Assembly: GCF_000772085.1 (NCBI RefSeq)
Contig: NZ_CP009755.1
Location: 248,001 to 312,000, forward strand
Direction: 5' to 3'
Length of the DNA: 64,000 nucleotides
Origin: Curtobacterium sp. MR_MD2014
Lineage (GTDB): Bacteria; Actinomycetota; Actinomycetes; Actinomycetales; Microbacteriaceae
Positions within the stretch are counted from its first letter, which is position 1. Each line of letters begins with the position of its first letter. Made by a program: the position numbers and the translations under genes. Positions 57,077-64,000 of this stretch are shown here, piece by piece. The notes beneath the pieces are model-generated. The model made no database searches, was not told where the DNA came from, and was given only the letters and a program-made list of their open reading frames with translations.

Positions 57077-59601
57077 GCCCCGTCGCCCGGAAGACCACCG
57101 TCACGGTCGGCGACCGTCGGATCGCCCTGACGAACACCGACAAGGTGCTCTACCCGGCGACCGGGACGACCAAGGGCCAGGTCATCGCCTACTACGAGCG
57201 GGTGGCGCCGTGGATGATCCCGCACGTCAAGGACCGCCCCGTGACGCGGAAGCGCTGGGCGAACGGCGTGGACGGCGGGGTCTTCTTCGAGAAGAACCTG
57301 CCCGACTCGGCGCCCGACTGGGTCCGTCACCACACGATCGCGCACAAGGAGCACGACACCGAGTACCCGATCGTCGACGACCTGCCGACGCTCGTCTGGA
57401 CGGCGCAGCAGGCGGCGCTCGAACTGCACGTCCCGCAGTGGCGGTTCGGTCCCCGCGGCGCGCAGCAACGTCCGGACCGGCTCGTGCTCGACCTCGACCC
57501 CGGCGAGGGTGTCGGGCTGCCGGAGTGCGTCGAGGTGGCGCTCGCCGCACGCGAGATCCTGCACGGCATGGGGCTCGACCCGTACCCGGTGACGAGCGGC
57601 TCGAAGGGCATCCACCTGTACGCGGCGCTCGACGGGCGCGCCACGACCGCACAGGTGTCCGACGTCGCGCACGAGCTCGCCCGGGCGTTGGAGCAGGACC
57701 TGCCCGACCTGGTGCTCTCCTCGATGAGCCGCGCCGAGCGACGGGGCAAGGTCTTCGTCGACTGGTCGCAGAACAACGGCAACAAGACGACGATCGCGCC
57801 GTACTCCCTGCGCGGCCGTGACCGGCCGACCGTCGCCGCGCCGCGGACCTGGCGGGAGCTCGAGGAGCGCGGGTTCGCCCAGCTGGAGTTCGAGGAGGTC
57901 CTCGACCGCCTGGAGGCCCACGGCGACCTCCTGCACCCGGTCGCCTCCGCCTCGCTGGCGGTGGGCAGGACCGACCACGGCCACTGGGACGGCGACCGGA
58001 CCCAGCGTGCGAACGAGGCAGAGCAACCGGCTCGCGACCGCCTCGCGGCCTACCGCGCGAAGCGCGATGCGTCGCGGACGCCGGAGCCGGTGCCCGAGGG
58101 CGCACCGACCGTGCGGAAGGACGGCACGCCGACGTTCGTCATCCAGGAGCACCACGCGACCCGGGACCACTACGACTTCCGGCTCGAGCACGAGGGTGTG
58201 CTCGTGAGCTGGGCGTTGCCGAAGGGCGAGCCGACCGACCCCGGGAAGAACCACCTGGCGGTGCAGACCGAGGACCACCCGCTCGAGTACGGCTCGTTCG
58301 AGGGGACGATCCCGCAGGCCGAGTACGGCGGGGGGACCGTCACGATCTGGGACGACGGCACCTACGAGCTCGAGAAGTGGCGCGACGGCGAAGAGGTGAT
58401 CGTCACGCTGCACGGCCGCACGAACGGCGTCCGTCGGCTGGCGCTCCTGCACACCCGAGGGCGGGGCCGCGGGAAGGACGGCGACGAGCAGAACTGGCTC
58501 ATCCACCGCACGAAGGACCAACCGGACCGTCTCGCCGACGGGGGTGGCGAGGCGGATGCGGCTCGAGCCTCCCGGACACCGACCCCGACGCCGAGCACTG
58601 CGGAACGGCAGCGGATCGGCCGTGCCGCGCCCGCGACGACGCCGCCCGCCGAGCGTCGGGCCATGCTCGCGAGCCCCGTGCAGGGGGAGCCGCGTCTCGA
58701 CCCGGCGGCCTGGGCCTTCGAGATGAAGTGGGACGGCGTCCGTGCCCTGGCGACCGTGCGCGACGGACGGGTCACCCTGCGCAGCCGCAACGACAACGAC
58801 CTGACCGCGCAGTACCCGGAGCTGCAGGAGCTGGGCGAGCGGGCCGGGGTCGACGGGGTCTTCGACGGCGAGGTCGTGGCGCTGGACGAGCGCGGGCGTC
58901 CGTCATTCGGCCTGCTGCAGGACCGCATGGGACTGACCGGGGCTCGTGACGTCGAGGCTGCTCGGCGCCGGACACCCGTGCGCCTGCTGCTCTTCGACGT
59001 GCTCGAGGCCGACGGACACGACCTGACCCGGCTCGGCTACGACGCCCGGCGCGAGGCGCTCCTGACCGTCGTCGAGCCGGGTGGGGTGATCGACGTGCCC
59101 CAGGCGGTCGACGGTGACCTGGACCATGCCGTGGCGGCGTCGCGTGAGCGGGGGCTCGAGGGCGTCGTCGCGAAGAAACGGTCGTCGCGGTACGCCGAGG
59201 GCCGCCGCTCCGAGGCCTGGGTGAAGATCAAGCACCACGCCACGCAGGAGGTCGTCGTCGGTGGGTGGCGGCCCGGCAGGGGGCGCCGGGCCGGTGGCGT
59301 CGGATCGCTGCTGTTGGGCGTACCCGGCCCGGACGGACTCGAGTACGTGGGCAGGGTCGGGACGGGGTTCAGCGACCGCGACCTGGACGAGATCGGGGAG
59401 GCCCTCGGGAAGACGGAGCGGAAGACCTCGCCGTTCGTCGAGGTCCCTCGCCCGGATGCCCGCGACGCCCACTGGGTCACACCTCGTCGGGTCGGTGAGG
59501 TCGAGTTCGCCGAGTGGACGGCGGACGGTCGGCTCCGGCAGCCGTCGTGGCGCGGGTGGCGGCCCGACAAGGGGCCCGAGGACGTCGTCCGCGAGTCCTG
59601 A
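57073..59601 (+). CDS. ligD: ATP-dependent DNA ligase LigD (Pol-PE-Lig)
   Basis: 842-aa multifunctional end-joining enzyme with the mycobacterial domain order. The polymerase/primase domain is at about 10-300 with the metal-binding Asp140 and Asp142 in LVLDLDPGEG and YPVTSGSKGIHLY. The 3'-phosphoesterase domain is at about 345-490 (EHHATRDHYDFRLE from 359, QTEDHPLEYGSFEG, YGGGTVTIWDDG). The ligase domain is at about 530-842 with nucleotidyl-acceptor Lys552 in EMKWDGVRAL, FDGEVVAL, EGVVAKKRSSRY and EAWVKIK. All three appear intact. The GTG at 57073 overlaps the SDR stop. It should act with the divergent Ku. Confidence 0.94.
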   Translation: MSPVARKTTVTVGDRRIALTNTDKVLYPATGTTKGQVIAYYERVAPWMIPHVKDRPVTRKRWANGVDGGVFFEKNLPDSAPDWVRHHTIAHKEHDTEYPIVDDLPTLVWTAQQAALELHVPQWRFGPRGAQQRPDRLVLDLDPGEGVGLPECVEVALAAREILHGMGLDPYPVTSGSKGIHLYAALDGRATTAQVSDVAHELARALEQDLPDLVLSSMSRAERRGKVFVDWSQNNGNKTTIAPYSLRGRDRPTVAAPRTWRELEERGFAQLEFEEVLDRLEAHGDLLHPVASASLAVGRTDHGHWDGDRTQRANEAEQPARDRLAAYRAKRDASRTPEPVPEGAPTVRKDGTPTFVIQEHHATRDHYDFRLEHEGVLVSWALPKGEPTDPGKNHLAVQTEDHPLEYGSFEGTIPQAEYGGGTVTIWDDGTYELEKWRDGEEVIVTLHGRTNGVRRLALLHTRGRGRGKDGDEQNWLIHRTKDQPDRLADGGGEADAARASRTPTPTPSTAERQRIGRAAPATTPPAERRAMLASPVQGEPRLDPAAWAFEMKWDGVRALATVRDGRVTLRSRNDNDLTAQYPELQELGERAGVDGVFDGEVVALDERGRPSFGLLQDRMGLTGARDVEAARRRTPVRLLLFDVLEADGHDLTRLGYDARREALLTVVEPGGVIDVPQAVDGDLDHAVAASRERGLEGVVAKKRSSRYAEGRRSEAWVKIKHHATQEVVVGGWRPGRGRRAGGVGSLLLGVPGPDGLEYVGRVGTGFSDRDLDEIGEALGKTERKTSPFVEVPRPDARDAHWVTPRRVGEVEFAEWTADGRLRQPSWRGWRPDKGPEDVVRES

Positions 59602-59850
59602 CCTGGTCGGCCTCGGCGATCACGGGCAGAGGCGGTCCGTGCGCCGGATCAGGGGACGCACGGACCGCCGCCGGTGCACCGCGGTCGGCGATCAGGGGTG
59701 GCCGACCACGGCGCGTCCACGGCCCGGGATCACCAGAGCCCGGGCGTCCGGAACCCCCACGGTTCCGGGGCCCACTGGTGTGACGGGTCGACTCCGGGGT
59801 TCGTCACGCTGTTCGTCGGATTTCTTCCTGCAGAGCCGCTGCGGACACGA
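59602..59850. other. Hairpin-rich gap after ligD
   Basis: The 307-nt gap after ligD has no gene. It holds GGCGGTCCGTGC/GCACGGACCGCC (59631-59642 with 59658-59669, 12 bp), and a compound stem in which CCGGAACC (59748-59755) pairs with GGTTCCGG (59761-59768) inside CACCAG/CTGGTG arms (about 59731-59779). The first is a likely ligD terminator. Confidence 0.65.
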
Positions 59851-59887
59851 GGAGACCGTCCGGGAGCTCGGCTCCCGGACGGTCTCC
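59851..59887. terminator. 17-bp perfect hairpin terminator
   Basis: GGAGACCGTCCGGGAGC (59851-59867) pairs perfectly with its complement at 59871-59887 around a TCG loop, 21 nt beyond the stop of the small minus-strand gene at 59909. It can terminate transcripts from both sides. Confidence 0.85.
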
Positions 59888-59908
59888 GGTGGTCCTCGGT
59901 CGGCCCGT

Positions 59909-60082
59909 TCAGGCGGCCGGCGCGGGACCGTCGGCGGGCTTCGCGGTGTCCGCGGCGGGCAGGTCCTCGTCGATCAGGTCCTCCTGCTCGGGCAGGTCGA
60001 CCTCGGCGGCTGCCGCCTTGGCCTCGTCGATGGACTCCTGCGAGCGCCGGAGGAGGTCGTCGTCTGCTGCGTGATCCGTCAT
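59909..60082 (-). CDS. Small acidic protein, 57 aa
   Basis: 57-aa acidic, Ala-rich protein (starts MTDHAADDDLLRRSQESIDE, ends ADTAKPADGPAPAA) with one predicted helix and a disordered tail. No family recognised. TAGCGT (60090-60095, minus strand) lies 7 nt before the ATG, so it has its own leaderless promoter overlapping the stop codon of the upstream isomerase gene. A strong terminator follows. This combination of promoter, codon bias and terminator supports a real gene despite its size. Confidence 0.7.
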   Translation of the reverse strand: MTDHAADDDLLRRSQESIDEAKAAAAEVDLPEQEDLIDEDLPAADTAKPADGPAPAA

Positions 60083-60092
60083 GCGCCCGACG

Positions 60093-61058
60093 CTACGCGG
60101 GTGCGCCTGTACCCGCGTCGGTCCGGGGCACCGGTCGATCGAGCGGAGGTGCGGCGGCGTCGAAGTCGACGGCGGAGGTCGGGGCAGGCGTGGTCGGCAT
60201 CGCCGGGGCAGCGGGCTCGTCCGCGGCGTCCGCGGCGTCGAGCACGGCCCGGGTCGCGGCCACGGCGGTCCGGAGCGCGTCGGCCAGGGGCATCGCCCGG
60301 TGCGCGGCCGTCCGGACCTCGACACCCCAGGGCTCCTCGTGTCCGAGCCCCCGGAGCACGCGGACGAGCCCGGGCAGGTCCCATGCGCCCGATCCCGGCA
60401 GGTGTCGGGCACTGCGGGACTCCTCGGCGAGGGTGAGTCCGGACGGGGTGTGCAGCAGGCCGTCGCTGAGCTCCACCGCGGCGAGCACCTCCGGCGCGAC
60501 GCCTTGGGCGATCGAGGCGAGTGTGGAGCCGCCGCGCAGCGTGTGCATGGCGTCCAGGAGCAGCCCGGCGTTCGGGTGGCCGGCCGCGGCGACGAAGCGC
60601 GATGCCCGCTCGACGGTGGGCAGGTTCGACCAGGGCTCCGGTTCGAGGACCAGGCGGGCACCGACCTTCTCGGCCTGCGCGGCGAGGTCGACGAAGTCCG
60701 CGGTCATCGCCGCTGGCGTGACCGGGTGGACACCGGTGTCGGCACGGACGACGACCTGCCAGGCGCCGAGGGTCGCTGCCGCTTCGAGCACGACCCCACG
60801 GTCGGCCTCGTCGTCCGTCGAGCGTCCGCCGTGGCTCCACCAGCGGTCGAGGGGGCCGAGCTGCACCCAGACGATCCCGGCTCGGTCGAGGGCACGTCGC
60901 AGTGCCGTGAACCCGGTCGTCGCCCGCACCTCGTGGAGGTCGTCGAGCGACAGTGACAGGCCGGAGAACCCGGCATCCCCGACGGCTCGGACCCGGTCGG
61001 CGATCGGCTCGTCGCCCGCCCAGGTCCAGGACGTCGCGAGCAGGTCGTGTTCCTGCAC
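60093..61058 (-). CDS. Sugar phosphate isomerase/epimerase-like TIM barrel
   Basis: 321-aa protein of the xylose-isomerase-like TIM-barrel family (AP endonuclease 2 superfamily). Typical elements are DAGFSGLSLSLDDLHEV, LVLEPEPWSNLPT with the metal-binding Glu, GLLLDAMHTLRGG, and GVEVRTAAHRAMPL with the second Glu. A proline/alanine-rich tail ends the protein. The GTG at 61058 has a perfect GAGGAGGTG ribosome site; the open frame to 61115 has none. Substrates could be a ketose, inosose or hydroxypyruvate-like compound. Confidence 0.8.
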   Translation of the reverse strand: MQEHDLLATSWTWAGDEPIADRVRAVGDAGFSGLSLSLDDLHEVRATTGFTALRRALDRAGIVWVQLGPLDRWWSHGGRSTDDEADRGVVLEAAATLGAWQVVVRADTGVHPVTPAAMTADFVDLAAQAEKVGARLVLEPEPWSNLPTVERASRFVAAAGHPNAGLLLDAMHTLRGGSTLASIAQGVAPEVLAAVELSDGLLHTPSGLTLAEESRSARHLPGSGAWDLPGLVRVLRGLGHEEPWGVEVRTAAHRAMPLADALRTAVAATRAVLDAADAADEPAAPAMPTTPAPTSAVDFDAAAPPLDRPVPRTDAGTGAPA

Positions 61059-61236
61059 GGCGCACCTCCTCGGTCGGGACACGCACCCGTCCCCGGCGCG
61101 CTCGGCGTCGAGCACGCTCGCGGTGTCCCGTGGTCTGGCGCCGATGGTCCCCCGGCGTCACCGACCGGTGTACGCCTCGGGCCTGCGGACGTTCCCAGCG
61201 GTGCGTGGTCGCGCACCGTCCGACCGCGCCCGGAGG

Positions 61237-61920
61237 TCAGACGATACGGGTCGTCACCGTTCCGACCTCGGTGACGAAGCCGGTGACGACCTGGCCGCGC
61301 TGCAGCGGCCCGACGCCGTCCGGGGTCCCGGTGAACAGCAGGTCACCCGGGGCGAGGGTCACCCACCGCGAGAGCTCGGCGATCGTCTCGGCCACCGACC
61401 AGACCTGGTCGGCCAGGTCGCCCGACTGTCGCAGTGCGTCGTCCACGCGGAGGCCGATCGCGCCGGTGGTCGGGTCGACCCCGGCGGCCGGGACGAGCGT
61501 CCCGACCGGGGCCGAGGCGTCGAAGCCCTTCGCCAGGTCCCACGGCCGACCGAGCCGCTTGGCCTCGGCCTGCACGTCGCGACGCGTCAGGTCGATGCCC
61601 ACGCCGTAGCCCCACACCAGGTCGAGGGCGTCCGTCACGGCGACGTCCGACCCGCCACGACCGAGCGCGACGACGAGTTCGACCTCGTGCTCGAGGCGGT
61701 CCGTACCCGGCGGGTAGGGGGTGTCGGCGCCGTCGGTGACCAGGGCGCTGGCCGGCTTCGTGAAGAAGAACGGCGGCTCGCGGTCAGGGTCGTGGCCCAT
61801 CTCCCGGGCGTGGGCTGCGTAGTTGCGACCGACGCAGTACACCCGACGGACGGGGAACCGACCGCCGGCCGTGGTCGGCAGCGTGGGCTGGTCCGGAGCG
61901 GGGATGACGAGGTCCTGCAC
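61237..61920 (-). CDS. Fumarylacetoacetate hydrolase family protein
   Basis: 227-aa FAH-family enzyme of the FAHD1/acylpyruvase type. Signatures are [42 protein letters not shown] with the metal-binding Glu pair, [15 protein letters not shown] and [16 protein letters not shown]. It probably hydrolyses an acylpyruvate such as fumarylpyruvate or oxaloacetate with Mg2+. The GTG at 61920 is 6 nt after CAGGCT. About 284 nt of its 5' part is overlapped in another frame by the upstream open frame (61635-62174). Confidence 0.87.
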   Translation of the reverse strand: MQDLVIPAPDQPTLPTTAGGRFPVRRVYCVGRNYAAHAREMGHDPDREPPFFFTKPASALVTDGADTPYPPGTDRLEHEVELVVALGRGGSDVAVTDALDLVWGYGVGIDLTRRDVQAEAKRLGRPWDLAKGFDASAPVGTLVPAAGVDPTTGAIGLRVDDALRQSGDLADQVWSVAETIAELSRWVTLAPGDLLFTGTPDGVGPLQRGQVVTGFVTEVGTVTTRIV

Positions 61921-62174
61921 GTGCCCAGCCTGGCACGTCGACTCTCGGCGAGCGAGGCGTCCTCGTGGAGATCGTGCTGCTCCCGCGCGCGTGCCCGCTC
62001 CTGGCGCTCCCGCGACTCCTGCCGGAGGTCCTCGAGCAACTCCAGCCGCCCCTCCGGCTCCACGAGGGGGCCGTAGTGCGGGTCCGCGAGCAGGATCTCG
62101 ACAGCCCGCTCGACCCTGGCGAGCCGTCGCTTGAACAGGTCGTCGGGTTCGTCGGTGACACCGCGCTGACCCAT
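61635..62174 (-). CDS. Hypothetical protein with helical N-terminus, long overlap
   Basis: The first 85 codons (to about 61920) look like a real gene: G/C third positions and a charged helical product ([20 protein letters not shown], then [20 protein letters not shown], a possible coiled coil). The frame has no stop there and runs on to 61635 inside the FAH gene, where it looks like noncoding shadow. Either the overlap is real, or a frameshift has removed the natural stop. No family recognised. Only the N-terminal part should be trusted. Confidence 0.45.
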   Translation of the reverse strand: MGQRGVTDEPDDLFKRRLARVERAVEILLADPHYGPLVEPEGRLELLEDLRQESRERQERARAREQHDLHEDASLAESRRARLGTCRTSSSPLRTSPRCRPRPAVGSPSVGCTASVATTQPTPGRWATTLTASRRSSSRSRPAPWSPTAPTPPTRRVRTASSTRSNSSSRSVVAGRTSP

Positions 62175-62296
62175 CCGACGTCCGTGCCCCGAGCCTCACG
62201 GCACAGGGCCGGCCACGCGACGGGCGTGACCGGTCCTGTGGACGGTGTGCAGCGCCTCCAGGCTGTGCAGGAGGAGCGTGCAGGAGACGCGGGACG

Positions 62297-64000
62297 TCAG
62301 TTGCCGGGTGCGGCGCCCTCCGTCTCGCCGGCGCCCGGGTCGCCCCCGGTCCCGCCGTCGGTCGGCTCGTCCTGCGGCCACCCTCGGAACTCCCAGCCCG
62401 ACAGCGACGGGTGGTCCTCGCCCTTCGAGTAGGCGAAGGTCCGCGCGGTGTCCCGCGCCTCGGTGAGCTTCGCGAGCAGGTCAGCGTGCGCGTCGGCGTC
62501 GACCCGCGACAGTGCGTCGTGCGCCAGCGAGAAGCGGTCCATCTCGTTCAGCATGAGCATGTCGAACGGTGACGTGGTGGTGCCCTGCTCGAGGAAGCCG
62601 TGCACGTGCAGGTCGTCGTGGCCGTTCCGGCGGTACGTCAGCTGGTGCACGAGCGACGGGTAGCCGTGGAAGGCGAACACCGTCGGCGTGCCGGGCAGGA
62701 AGACCTCGTCGTAGCGCTCGTCGCTGACCGGGTGCTCGTGCTTCCGCGGGTCGCCGAGGGACAGCAGGTCCACGACGTTCACGAAGCGGACCCCGACCTC
62801 GGGCGCGTGCTTCCGGATGATGTCCGCGGCGGCGACGGCCTCGACCGTCGGCACGTCACCGGCGCTCGCGAGGAGCACGTCGGCGCGTCCGACCGTCTGC
62901 TCGGTTCCGGCCCAGTCCCAGACGCCGAGCCCGGCAGCCGCGTGCGCGACGGCGTCCTCGAGGGACAGGAAGACCGGCTCGGGGTGCTTCCCGGCGACGA
63001 TCACCTCGATGCGGTCCGTGGTCTCGAACGCGTGCGCTGCCACGGCGAGCAGGGTGTTCGCGTCCGCCGGGAGCTTGATGCGCACGAGGTCCTGCTGCTT
63101 CGAGGCGACGACGTCGAGGAAGCCCGGGTCCTGGTGCGAGAAGCCGTTGTGGTCCTGCCGCCACACGTGCGACGACAGCAGGATCGACAGGTTCGACACG
63201 GGCGCGCGCCAGTCGATGTCGGTCGACGACTCGAGCCACTTCGCGTACTGCCCGACCATCGAGTCGATGATGTGCGCGAACGCCTCGTAGGTGTTGAGCA
63301 GTCCGTGGCGGCCGGTGAGCACGTAGCCCTCGAGCATCCCCTCGAGCAGGTGCTCCGACAGGACCTCGATGACCCGGCCACGAGCGCCGAGGTGCTCGTC
63401 ACCGGCCGCGCGACGGGCACGCCACACCCGGGAGGTCACGTCGAACACGGCGTCGAGCTTGTTCGACACCGTCTCGTCGGGACCGAACAGGCGGAAGGAC
63501 GACCCGTTCCGCGAGGTCAGCTCAGCGAGCCACGGCCCGAGGGTCGCGGTCGAGCTGGCGTCCTCGCCGACGGGGACCGCGTACGGCTCGAGCGGCGGAC
63601 GGTCGAGCGCGGTGCGGATGCGCCCGCCGTTGGCGTGCGGCGTGGCGCTCATGCGGAGGTCGCCCTGCGGCCGGATGGTCGTGAGGATCCCGGTCGGCTG
63701 GCCGTCGGCGTCGAACAGCTCGTCCGGGCGGTAGCTCCGCATCCACTCCTCGAGCTGCTCGCGGTGTCCGGCGTCCTCGCGCACGGCCGGCAGCGGGACC
63801 TGGTGGGCGCGGAAGGTGCCCTCGACGCGCTCGCCGTCGACCTCCTGCGGGCCGGTCCAGCCCTTCGGGGTACGGAGCACGATCATCGGCCAGCGTGGAC
63901 GCAGGTCGGCTGCGCCTGCCGGCTGTCCGGCTGCGGCCCGTTCGGCCTGGGCCCGAGCGGCGGCCTGGATGTCGTCGATGCTCGCGAGCGCGCGGCGGAG
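62297..64000 (-). CDS. xfp: Phosphoketolase, 3' part
   Basis: 567 visible residues of a thiamine-diphosphate-dependent xylulose-5-P/fructose-6-P phosphoketolase, which makes acetyl phosphate plus glyceraldehyde-3-P or erythrose-4-P. The full enzyme is about 790-830 aa, so the N-terminal cofactor domain lies beyond the window. Visible signatures are [51 protein letters not shown] and [15 protein letters not shown] (the pyrimidine-domain Glu/His region), plus the C-terminal [20 protein letters not shown]. The frame is open to 64000. A Gly/Glu/Ala tail extends the C-terminus. Confidence 0.93.
   Translation of the reverse strand, partial: LRRALASIDDIQAAARAQAERAAAGQPAGAADLRPRWPMIVLRTPKGWTGPQEVDGERVEGTFRAHQVPLPAVREDAGHREQLEEWMRSYRPDELFDADGQPTGILTTIRPQGDLRMSATPHANGGRIRTALDRPPLEPYAVPVGEDASSTATLGPWLAELTSRNGSSFRLFGPDETVSNKLDAVFDVTSRVWRARRAAGDEHLGARGRVIEVLSEHLLEGMLEGYVLTGRHGLLNTYEAFAHIIDSMVGQYAKWLESSTDIDWRAPVSNLSILLSSHVWRQDHNGFSHQDPGFLDVVASKQQDLVRIKLPADANTLLAVAAHAFETTDRIEVIVAGKHPEPVFLSLEDAVAHAAAGLGVWDWAGTEQTVGRADVLLASAGDVPTVEAVAAADIIRKHAPEVGVRFVNVVDLLSLGDPRKHEHPVSDERYDEVFLPGTPTVFAFHGYPSLVHQLTYRRNGHDDLHVHGFLEQGTTTSPFDMLMLNEMDRFSLAHDALSRVDADAHADLLAKLTEARDTARTFAYSKGEDHPSLSGWEFRGWPQDEPTDGGTGGDPGAGETEGAAPGN

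Noticed and set aside
61965..62432. Plus-strand open frame opposite the helical hypothetical gene and the phosphoketolase end.
   Set aside because: Leu/Pro/Arg-rich product without family features; the minus frames have better codon bias.

Overview
The window is about 64 kb of very GC-rich bacterial chromosome with almost exclusively G/C third codon positions, GTG starts, Rpf and LCP cell-wall proteins, a mycobacterial-type Ku/LigD pair, ThrE, and DUF3618/holin-like and DUF2795 proteins. This is an actinobacterium, most likely a Microbacteriaceae member such as Curtobacterium (inference from content, not tested). I see no rRNA, tRNA, insertion sequence, prophage, integrase or CRISPR array, and no low-GC island. 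It reads as ordinary chromosome made of small regulated cassettes.

Layout. 1-2004: 5' part of a Mrp-type Na+/H+ antiporter subunit A. 2138-7097: two divergent SDR oxidoreductases with a FadR-type regulator and a palindrome between them, then a DedA protein, an SMP-30/gluconolactonase-like protein and the 23S rRNA methyltransferase RlmC. 7290-15905: cell envelope block (Rpf-LysM protein with a long structured leader, two LCP ligases, a MarR/MMPL exporter pair, a GntR regulator, an EEP-family hydrolase, an exported protein). 16064-22458: stress and metabolism genes (GSP39-like SDR, TetR, DUF2795, ThrE exporter, OsmC, zinc alcohol dehydrogenase). 22611-30405: minus-strand peptide-uptake cassette (binding protein, two permeases, fused double ATPase, cytoplasmic gamma-glutamyltransferase-like enzyme, GntR regulator) with a promoter and a GntR-like palindrome upstream. 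30718-40864: M23 peptidase with lectin repeats, AlkD-like protein, polysaccharide deacetylase, formaldehyde-dehydrogenase-like enzyme, NAD epimerase, SHOCT, DUF6314 and pentapeptide proteins, a CxxC flavoprotein facing an XRE-cupin regulator, a lipoprotein and a glycosyltransferase.

41064-42951 is a translationally coupled trio (long Ala-rich helical protein, holin-like membrane protein, DUF3618 protein). 43031-47783 holds MarR/MBL, HAD, GNAT and TetR/MFS genes, with clear palindromes in front of the MBL and TetR genes. 48031-52568 is a LacI-controlled nucleoside hydrolase - MFS - ribokinase operon. 52702-59601 contains a Ppx/GppA protein, a membrane-anchored monooxygenase-like protein, Ku, a membrane protein, a second GSP39-like SDR and LigD (Pol-PE-Lig). 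59909-64000 holds a 57-aa acidic protein, a sugar isomerase-like protein, an FAH-family hydrolase overlapped by a second reading frame, and the 3' part of phosphoketolase.

Two themes run through the window. First, at least 13 starts lie 6-8 nt after a TANNNT hexamer with no Shine-Dalgarno sequence, which predicts leaderless mRNAs, and several repressor-type palindromes overlap such promoters. Second, the intergenic spaces carry families of long perfect hairpins: a GGGAGGC...GCCTCCC family at six or more places, a 60-nt ACGCAAC...GTTGCGT family at two places, and single large structures near 36.0, 47.8 and 59.7 kb.
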